Origin: Candidatus Krumholzibacteriota bacterium
GTDB lineage: Bacteria > Krumholzibacteriota > Krumholzibacteriia > Krumholzibacteriales > Krumholzibacteriaceae
Length of the DNA stretch: 6,249 bases
Assembly (NCBI GenBank): GCA_030672805.1
Contig: DAOVFR010000157.1
Span: 1-6,249, forward strand
Direction: 5' to 3'
Position numbers and translations under genes: made by a program. Shown here piece after piece: positions 1-5,656 of this stretch; position 1 is the first letter of the stretch, and each line of letters begins with the position of its first letter. A model generated the notes under the pieces. The model did not search any database. It was not told the origin of the DNA and worked only from the letters and a program-made list of their open reading frames with translations.

Positions 1-543
1 CTGCTTATATTCGCGGTCGGAGCGTACGTGGGACTGAAGCGGTACTACAAGACGGATTCGGGCAACTACCGTATCGACAAGTTCTTTCTTAACATGCCGG
101 TACTCGGCCAGGTGATCAGGAAGGGCGCCGTCGCCCGTTTCACGAGGACCCTGGGAACGCTGATCGCCAGCGGTGTCCCGATACTGAACGGTCTCGATAT
201 CACCGCGCGGACAGCGGGGAACAAGGTCGTCGAGGAAGCGGTTAACAGGACACGTACCAGCATCAGTGAGGGTAACACGATCGCCGAGCCATTAAAGTTA
301 AGCGGCGTGTTTCCACCGATGGTCGTGCAGATGATCGCCGTCGGCGAGCAGACCGGCGCCCTCGATGAGATGCTGGACAAGGTTGCGGATTTCTACGACT
401 CCGAGGTCGATACCGCGGTGAGCGCCCTCACGTCGATTATCGAACCCGTCATGATAGTCGTTATGGGAACGGTTGTTGGCAGCATGCTGATCGCGATGTA
501 CCTGCCCATGTTCAAGCTTATCAACGTTGTGTCCGGAGGATAA
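1..543 (+). CDS. pilC: Type IV pilus inner-membrane platform protein PilC (C-terminal part; 5' end outside window)
   Basis: The reading frame is open from base 1 to the TAA at 541-543 and gives 180 residues, so this is the C-terminal part of a protein that is normally about 400 residues long. It is the second T2SSF (GspF/PilC) domain. The fragment opens in a hydrophobic stretch (LLIFAVGAYVGL), followed by the cytoplasmic domain with FTRTLGTLIASGVPI at about residues 47-61 and the family hallmark VGEQTGALDEML at about 114-125. It ends with a membrane segment at about 146-170 and a short tail. PilC-family proteins sit in the inner membrane, contact the PilB and PilT ATPases, and help move pilin into or out of the growing pilus. 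GspF of type II secretion is homologous, but the adjacent pilS, pilR and pilA make pilC the better call. The stop lies 6 nt before pilS, which suggests one operon. GGAGGA at its 3' end serves as the pilS ribosome binding site. Confidence 0.93.
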   Translation: MLIFAVGAYVGLKRYYKTDSGNYRIDKFFLNMPVLGQVIRKGAVARFTRTLGTLIASGVPILNGLDITARTAGNKVVEEAVNRTRTSISEGNTIAEPLKLSGVFPPMVVQMIAVGEQTGALDEMLDKVADFYDSEVDTAVSALTSIIEPVMIVVMGTVVGSMLIAMYLPMFKLINVVSGG

Positions 544-549
544 GAAGGA

Positions 550-2283
550 ATGAACTTCTTCCCGCGTGCCGGCCATCCCGAAGACGAGATGAAGCTCAGG
601 AAGCTGACTTTCCTGAGGCTCGTGATTGCAACGGTCATTATCGGCGCCGCGATCATCGTACTCCAGTTCTATAACAGCGCGCTTTCCATCGTGGCGCTGT
701 ACAGCCTCCTCGGCGTGATATACCTGAGCACGGGTTCGGTCTACGTCGCGTTCACGAAGGGGATCGCTTTCCGGCCGCTCCTCTGGCTGCAGCTCTTTCT
801 GGACATTGTGGTTCTGACGATGATCATGCATTTCAGCGGTGGGTCGGCCTCGTATTTTACGATCCTGTTCATCCTTCCGATCATCGTCGCCGGTATATAT
901 TTCCAGGTGGTGGGGGGCATCGCGACGGCGATCGCCGCGGCATCGGCATACATCCTGTACAGCATTCTCGAGCTCGCCTGTCTTGTCGAATCGCCGTCGG
1001 GCGGCTGGCTGGCCTCGACGACGACGATGTACCAGCCCCTCGTAAGGGGATATCTGCATATCGCTGTTTTCTTCTTTACCGGTGTTTTGAGCGGGTATGC
1101 CTCGAAATACGTAAGCAGCAAGGGAGAGGAGCTTGCCGACAGGGAGCGGGAGCTGCGGGATGCTCAGCTCAACACCGACCATATCATCAAAAACATGAGC
1201 AGCGGTCTGATCGTGACCGACAGGAAAGGCAGGATGCTGATCCTGAATCCCGCCGCGATCTCGATTCTGGACCTGGATGAAAGCATCGATTTCAAGGGAC
1301 GTCCCATCGGGGACGTACTGCCTCACATGAAGTCGCTGGCGAAGGAGATATACCTCGTGCTCGAGTCGAGTAATCCCAGGCAGAGGCACGAGCTTGTCGT
1401 CGAAAAGGTGGACGGGGGTACGCTTCCGCTCGGAATCAGCATCTCGATACTCCGTGGGGAGAGCGGCGGGAAGCGTGGAATAATCGCCCTGTTCCAGGAT
1501 CTCACAGAGGTGCACCGGATGAGGGGACTGATGCGGCAGGCGGACCGGATGGCGGCCATCGGGGAGCTGTCCGCCTCCATCGCGCACGAGATTCGCGCAC
1601 CGCTGGCATCGATATGCGGTTCCACGGAGATGCTCAGGGGCGAACTCGACCTCGACGGGGACAATGGAAAACTCATGGATCTGATCATAAGCGAGTCGGA
1701 CCGGTTGAACAGCATTATCACCGATTTTCTCGAGTTCGCCAGGCTCAGGAAACCCTCGTTCACGCCGCTGAACGTCGAGCGGTGCCTGGGGGACGTACGG
1801 CTCCTGCTCGAACACTCACCGGTGAATGAGGGTGTTTCGATCAATCTCCACGGTTCGTATCCGGGGCTCAGGATGTTTGCGGACGACGAGCAGATCAGGC
1901 AGGTGTTCCTCAACATCGGGCTGAACGCGTGTGAAGCCGTGAGACGGGGCGGTACGCTCGATATCGCCGTCGAAAAGAGTGCGATGCAGATCGGTGAGGG
2001 CGGCATGGCCGAGGAATGCGTCAAGATCATCTTCGCCAATGACGGACCGGCGATACCGGATGATGCACTGCCGCATGTATTCGAACCATTTTTCACAACG
2101 AAGGAAACGGGAACGGGCCTCGGTCTTTCGATCGCCGCGCGCATCGTCGAAAGCCACGGGGGAATGCTGCAGGTTGAGAGTTCCGAAGGATCGGGGACGG
2201 TATTCTCCGTCATACTTCCTGTTTGCGCCGGTCACGCGCCGGACCATGAAGAGTCGTTAAAAAATGAGCTGGTCGGTATCTAG
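550..2283 (+). CDS. pilS: PilS-type membrane sensor histidine kinase (six TM segments, PAS, HisKA, HATPase)
   Basis: This 577-residue protein is the likely sensor that phosphorylates PilR. Six hydrophobic segments (about residues 23-40, 45-67, 76-96, 100-115, 118-145 and 165-185) form the same membrane architecture as Pseudomonas PilS. A PAS domain follows at about 211-318, beginning HIIKNMSSGLIVTD. The H-box reads IAHEIRAPLASI, with the phosphorylatable His at 346. The N-box is LNIGLNACEAV (about 454-464), the F-box FEPFFTTK (511-518) and the G2 box GTGLGLS (521-527), so the ATP-binding domain looks intact. Two key positions depart from consensus: Ala350 replaces the usual Asn/Thr of HEIRN/TPL, and the G1 box is NDGPAI (497-502) rather than DxGxGI. 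The start at 550 is supported by GGAGGA at 535-540; Met14 (589) is an alternative with a poorer site. In Pseudomonas, PilS senses pilin in the inner membrane; the same role here is inferred. pilR follows after 27 nt. Confidence 0.9.
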   Translation: MNFFPRAGHPEDEMKLRKLTFLRLVIATVIIGAAIIVLQFYNSALSIVALYSLLGVIYLSTGSVYVAFTKGIAFRPLLWLQLFLDIVVLTMIMHFSGGSASYFTILFILPIIVAGIYFQVVGGIATAIAAASAYILYSILELACLVESPSGGWLASTTTMYQPLVRGYLHIAVFFFTGVLSGYASKYVSSKGEELADRERELRDAQLNTDHIIKNMSSGLIVTDRKGRMLILNPAAISILDLDESIDFKGRPIGDVLPHMKSLAKEIYLVLESSNPRQRHELVVEKVDGGTLPLGISISILRGESGGKRGIIALFQDLTEVHRMRGLMRQADRMAAIGELSASIAHEIRAPLASICGSTEMLRGELDLDGDNGKLMDLIISESDRLNSIITDFLEFARLRKPSFTPLNVERCLGDVRLLLEHSPVNEGVSINLHGSYPGLRMFADDEQIRQVFLNIGLNACEAVRRGGTLDIAVEKSAMQIGEGGMAEECVKIIFANDGPAIPDDALPHVFEPFFTTKETGTGLGLSIAARIVESHGGMLQVESSEGSGTVFSVILPVCAGHAPDHEESLKNELVGI

Positions 2284-2310
2284 AATATTCAGATTCGGGG
2301 GTGTTGCTTA

Positions 2311-3684
<1,374 letters not shown>

Positions 3685-3711
3685 GTGCTGTTATTGCACG
3701 GAGCAAGTAAG

Positions 3712-3721
3712 AATTGCAATT
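3712..3721. promoter_or_regulatory. 10-bp palindrome AATTGCAATT, candidate activator site
   Basis: AATTGCAATT is a perfect palindrome between pilR and the pilA promoter, centred about 120 bp upstream of the predicted pilA transcription start. NtrC-family activators usually bind dyad sites roughly 80-150 bp upstream, so the position fits a PilR site. A second, 8-bp palindrome (AACCGGTT, 3763-3770) is the competing candidate. Palindromes this short occur by chance, and I know no consensus that either matches, so the function is a guess. Confidence 0.25.
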
Positions 3722-3762
3722 TACACCTTCGCAGGGAAACACCGGAGAAAGGGGGGAAGAGT

Positions 3763-3770
3763 AACCGGTT
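3763..3770. promoter_or_regulatory. 8-bp palindrome AACCGGTT, candidate activator site
   Basis: AACCGGTT is self-complementary and centred about 70 bp upstream of the predicted pilA transcription start. It is followed by GTCGCATCGTC, which repeats GTC. It resembles the AACGGTTG elements at 3867-3874 and 3888-3895 with one extra C. It could be an operator, but it is short enough to be chance. Confidence 0.2.
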
Positions 3771-3811
3771 GTCGCATCGTCAGTTATATTGTATTGCCTG
3801 CTGGCGATTCC

Positions 3812-3827
3812 TGGCATATAACTTGCG
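3812..3827 (+). promoter_or_regulatory. Sigma-54 (-24/-12) promoter of pilA
   Basis: TGGCATATAACTTGCG fits the RpoN consensus TGGCAC-N5-TTGCA. The invariant GG (3813-3814) and GC (3825-3826) are separated by exactly 10 nt, and 9 of the 11 specified bases match; the last C of the -24 box is T and the final A is G. Transcription should start near 3838, giving a leader of about 130 nt before pilA. The gene immediately upstream encodes a sigma-54 activator with a GSFTGA loop, and pilA is a classic PilR/RpoN target, so sequence and context agree. Confidence 0.85.
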
Positions 3828-3843
3828 AATAATTTGACCGAGC

Positions 3844-3907
3844 ACCGTTTCACCTTTTCCGGGCGGAACGGTTGGAAGAGAGAGTACAACGGTTGTTCGT
3901 GACCGTT
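3844..3907. repeat. Four alternating ACCGTT / AACGGT elements
   Basis: ACCGTT occurs at 3844-3849 and 3902-3907. Its reverse complement AACGGT occurs at 3867-3872 and 3888-3893, in both cases extended to AACGGTTG. The two AACGGTTG copies are 21 bp apart, about two helical turns. As RNA, neighbouring copies could form two hairpins, or the first could pair with the third and the second with the fourth, so alternative folds are possible. As DNA they could be operator half-sites just downstream of the promoter. The repeats are seen directly; the function is not known. Confidence 0.55.
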
Positions 3908-3919
3908 CACATGCAGGGA

Positions 3920-3943
3920 TTCAAGGCTATGGATAGCCTTGAA
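3920..3943. repeat. 24-bp perfect inverted repeat just upstream of the pilA ribosome binding site
   Basis: The arm TTCAAGGCTAT (3920-3930) is followed by GG and then its exact reverse complement ATAGCCTTGAA (3933-3943). In RNA the innermost pairs would open, leaving a stem of about 8-10 bp. The repeat ends 11 nt before AAGGAGGTG, so it would stand next to the ribosome binding site without covering it. It has no T-run and is therefore not an intrinsic terminator. It may stabilise the pilin mRNA, regulate translation, or be a protein binding site in DNA. Confidence 0.75.
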
Positions 3944-3955
3944 GATACCGGACCA

Positions 3956-3961
3956 AGGAGG
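3956..3961 (+). promoter_or_regulatory. Strong Shine-Dalgarno sequence that fixes the pilA start
   Basis: AGGAGG, within AAGGAGGTG, lies 6 nt before the ATG at 3968. It is the best ribosome binding site in the window, as expected for an abundantly made pilin. It selects ATG 3968 over the in-frame upstream starts at 3872, 3893, 3899, 3911 and 3929, none of which has a comparable site. Confidence 0.9.
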
Positions 3962-3967
3962 TGCCTG

Positions 3968-4402
3968 ATGAATAACAAGGGATTCACCCTTATCGAGTTG
4001 ATGATCGTTGTTGTCATTATCGGTATTCTTGCCGCCATCGCCATTCCGAACTTCATCAACATGCAGTCGAGGGCCAAGGAAGCCGCCGTCAAGTCGAACT
4101 GCCACACCGTTCAGCTCGCCGCCGAGGATTTCGCGGTGCAGAAAGACGGTGTGTATGCAAGCAACGTTGGCGTCGACACGACCCCGAATGGGGACACGAT
4201 CACCGCTATGCTCCCCGGTGGTGCTTTGCTGGAGAACCCGTTCACCAAGCTCGGCACGGAGCCCATGGACGGCGCCGCGGCGACTTCGGGACAGACCGGT
4301 TACGTTCCCGTGGTCCTGAACCTTGTCAATATCGGCTATTCGATTACCGGCAACGGCAAGGATAATGGTGTGACGATTATCACGCTGACCAGCGGTCAGT
4401 AG
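3968..4402 (+). CDS. pilA: Type IV major pilin precursor PilA
   Basis: This 144-residue prepilin has a short leader, MNNKG, before FTLIELMIVVVIIGILAAIAIPNF. The prepilin peptidase would cut between Gly5 and Phe6, giving a 139-residue mature pilin. The new N-terminal Phe would be methylated, and Glu10 (Glu5 of the mature form) is conserved for subunit packing. The hydrophobic N-terminal helix is followed by a soluble part (NMQSRAKEAAVKSNCHTVQLAAEDFAV) and a Gly/Thr-rich C-terminal region ending GNGKDNGVTIITLTSGQ. Cys45 is the only cysteine, so the C-terminal disulfide loop of Pseudomonas or Neisseria pilins is absent. The gene has its own sigma-54 promoter, an excellent ribosome binding site and its own terminator, which suggests a highly expressed single-gene transcript. 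A GspG-like pseudopilin is the alternative, but position after pilS-pilR and the IPNF motif favour PilA. Confidence 0.93.
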   Translation: MNNKGFTLIELMIVVVIIGILAAIAIPNFINMQSRAKEAAVKSNCHTVQLAAEDFAVQKDGVYASNVGVDTTPNGDTITAMLPGGALLENPFTKLGTEPMDGAAATSGQTGYVPVVLNLVNIGYSITGNGKDNGVTIITLTSGQ

Positions 4403-4423
4403 TACGGTTGAAATTTACTAATG

Positions 4424-4456
4424 AAAGGGCGGTTCGCAAGAGCCGCCCTTTTTTTT
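4424..4456 (+). terminator. Strong intrinsic (Rho-independent) terminator after pilA
   Basis: A 12-bp stem pairs AAAGGGCGGTTC (4424-4435) with GAGCCGCCCTTT (4440-4451), with a single T-G wobble. The loop is GCAA, a GNRA tetraloop closed by C-G. Eight T's follow the stem (4449-4456). It starts 21 nt after the pilA stop and should end the pilA transcript cleanly, isolating it from the ABC genes. No comparable terminator is seen between pilR and the pilA promoter, so some read-through from pilR into pilA is possible. Confidence 0.95.
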
Positions 4457-4458
4457 CT

Positions 4459-4547
4459 GTAATCTGCATACGGGGTGCTGTTTCAGGAACGGATTCTGCA
4501 ATTACATGATTCCAGGGGCGATATCGGCCGTGTTTATGCAGGATTAC
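4459..4547. repeat. Repeated TGCA-ATTAC element, two copies inverted to each other
   Basis: GTAATCTGCATA (4459-4470) is the reverse complement of TATGCAGGATTAC (4535-4547) except for one extra G in the latter. A third related copy, TGCAATTAC, lies at 4497-4505. The first copy starts 3 nt after the terminator T-run. These may be the ends of a small decayed element or protein binding sites. Confidence 0.4.
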
Positions 4548-4592
4548 GGCCAGTTAGTGGTGAGATTCTGGCCAGTTGCGAGCCGTAATCCT
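4540..4592. repeat. 11-bp perfect inverted repeat enclosing GGCCAGTT direct repeats
   Basis: AGGATTACGGC (4540-4550) and its exact reverse complement GCCGTAATCCT (4582-4592) flank 31 nt. GGCCAGTT occurs at 4548-4555, overlapping the left arm, and at 4570-4577, 22 bp apart. The arrangement could be a hairpin in RNA, a pair of operators, or the remains of a small mobile element. Closely spaced TGGCCA-type repeats are found in the ends of some IS21-family elements, but no transposase is present here, so this link is only a suggestion. Confidence 0.5.
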
Positions 4593-4660
4593 TAAATAAC
4601 CGGATGTGTCGTGCCGAAGTGAAGGATGGTTGACTTTACTGAACAGTACAGGACCGGGGG

Positions 4661-5656
4661 ATGAAAGTACTCAGTGTCGATAGTGTAACGAAATCGTTTC
4701 GTCATGATATGATCCATGCGCGCACGGAAGTGCTGCATGGTGTTTCCTTCGAGGCGGGAGCGGGCGAGATCCTCGGGTTTCTCGGACCGAACGGTGCGGG
4801 AAAGACGACGACGATCAAGATCGTTCTCGACCTGATCAGACCCGACTCCGGCTCGGTGACGATCTTCGGTATGCCCGCCGGCGAGATGGCGGCGAAGGCG
4901 AAAATCGGTTACATGCCGGAGAATCCATACTTCTATCCACACCTCTCATTTGACGAGTTCCTCAGGTTCTGTGGAAACATGAGCGGAATGTCCGGCGGCG
5001 GACTCTCAACACGCATTGCGGAGGTTACCGGACTGATAGGGCTCGAAGGGCACGGAAGATCGCGTCTGAAGAACTTCTCCAAGGGCATGCTCCAGCGGGC
5101 GGGGCTCGCCCAGGCGATTCTGCACGATCCCGATCTCCTGATACTCGACGAACCGTTCTCGGGGCTCGATCCGCTGGGGAGGAAGGCCGTTCGCGACATC
5201 CTGCTCGACCTCAAAAGGAGGAACAAGACGATCTTCTTCTCGTCACATATCCTGCCCGATATGGAAGCGCTCTGTGACCGGACCTGCATCATACGGGACG
5301 GGGTTGTCACGAGGAGTCTCGGCCTGGACGATATCTTCCGTATGGGGCAGAGCAGTGTCGAGATAACGGCCCGGGACGTCCGCGGCGACGCACTCGAAGC
5401 GATCGCCGGATACACCGAATCGATCGAGGCGAACGGGGAAGAGACCTTCCTCGTTGTCAGGGAGCAGAAGCTTGTCCGTACCGTGATCATGCATCTCTAC
5501 AATACGGGCGCCGAGGTACTCGGGGTTTCGAAACGGCACCCTTCCCTCGAGGAGGTTTTCATCGATGAGCTTTCCAGGGAGAAGGAGCCGCCTGCGCCGT
5601 TCGTGGCAGAGGGGCGCGGGACTTCCGCCGCCACAGGGGAGCGGGTGAAACAATGA
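4661..5656 (+). CDS. pilH: ABC transporter ATP-binding protein, PilH-like
   Basis: This 331-residue ABC ATPase belongs to the ABC-2 type exporter class. Walker A is GPNGAGKTT (42-50). The Q-loop reads GYMPENPYFY, with Glu87 where Gln is usual. The signature is NFSKGMLQR (138-146), Walker B LLILDEP with Asp163-Glu164, the D-loop SGLD (167-170) and the switch His196 in SSHIL. After about residue 215 comes the accessory C-terminal domain typical of this class, containing HPSLEEVFIDEL, then a Pro/Gly-rich tail. AGGA at 4650-4653 lies 7 nt before the ATG. The stop overlaps the start of the permease (ATGA), so the two are translationally coupled. In M. xanthus an ABC ATPase named pilH sits just after pilA and pilG and is required for pilus biogenesis. 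The symbol is assigned by that synteny, and the substrate is unknown. The ATPase assignment is certain; the pilus role is inferred. Confidence 0.85.
   Translation: MKVLSVDSVTKSFRHDMIHARTEVLHGVSFEAGAGEILGFLGPNGAGKTTTIKIVLDLIRPDSGSVTIFGMPAGEMAAKAKIGYMPENPYFYPHLSFDEFLRFCGNMSGMSGGGLSTRIAEVTGLIGLEGHGRSRLKNFSKGMLQRAGLAQAILHDPDLLILDEPFSGLDPLGRKAVRDILLDLKRRNKTIFFSSHILPDMEALCDRTCIIRDGVVTRSLGLDDIFRMGQSSVEITARDVRGDALEAIAGYTESIEANGEETFLVVREQKLVRTVIMHLYNTGAEVLGVSKRHPSLEEVFIDELSREKEPPAPFVAEGRGTSAATGERVKQ

Larger units (their letters stand above)
3838..3967 (+). promoter_or_regulatory. Predicted structured 5' leader of pilA mRNA
   Basis: If transcription starts about 12 nt after the -12 element, the pilA mRNA has a leader of roughly 130 nt. 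It contains a 6-bp ACCGTT/AACGGT pairing (3844-3849 with 3867-3872), a second one (3888-3893 with 3902-3907), and an 11-bp inverted repeat (3920-3930 with 3933-3943) that ends 11 nt before the Shine-Dalgarno sequence. The frame of pilA is also open through much of the leader, from TTG 3872 through ATG 3911 and ATG 3929. It may control pilin mRNA stability or translation, or hold binding sites for a protein. I recognise no known riboswitch or RNA family in it. Confidence 0.5.
4457..4660. other. 204-nt gene-free spacer rich in small repeats
   Basis: No convincing gene lies between the pilA terminator and the ABC ATPase. The stretch holds an 11-bp inverted repeat (4540-4550 and 4582-4592), an 8-bp direct repeat GGCCAGTT (4548-4555 and 4570-4577), three variants of a TGCA-ATTAC element, and a short TACTG-AA-CAGTA dyad (4637-4648) just before the ATPase ribosome binding site. 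It must contain the ABC operon promoter if the terminator works, but I see no good sigma-70 promoter: TTGACT at 4630 has no -10 box at the right distance. Confidence 0.6.

Noticed and set aside
298..1815. 505-codon open frame on the minus strand opposite pilC and pilS
   Set aside because: It lies antisense to two well-supported genes, its product is low in hydrophobic order and rich in Arg, His, Asp and Gln with no recognisable motif, and it is what codon bias in GC-rich genes throws up on the other strand.
3920..3943. Intrinsic terminator before pilA
   Set aside because: The stem lies inside the leader of pilA and is followed by GAAGATACC, with no T-run.
3872..3967. Treating TTG 3872 as the main pilA start
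   Set aside because: No ribosome binding site precedes it, and it would place 32 extra residues before a standard five-residue prepilin leader; ATG 3968 has a near-perfect site 6 nt upstream.
3968..4402. Conductive (e-pilin) type PilA as in Geobacter
   Set aside because: The mature protein has 139 residues with sparse aromatics, unlike the short aromatic-rich Geobacter pilin; nothing in the sequence supports conductivity.
4525..4540. Second sigma-54-like promoter upstream of the ABC ATPase (CGGCCG-N5-ATGCA)
   Set aside because: The GG-N10-GC spacing is right, but only 7 of 11 consensus bases match and it overlaps the repeats, so it is too weak to call.
4630..4635. TTGACT as a -35 box for the ABC operon
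   Set aside because: At 16-18 nt downstream there is only GC-rich sequence running into the ribosome binding site and start codon, with no -10 box.
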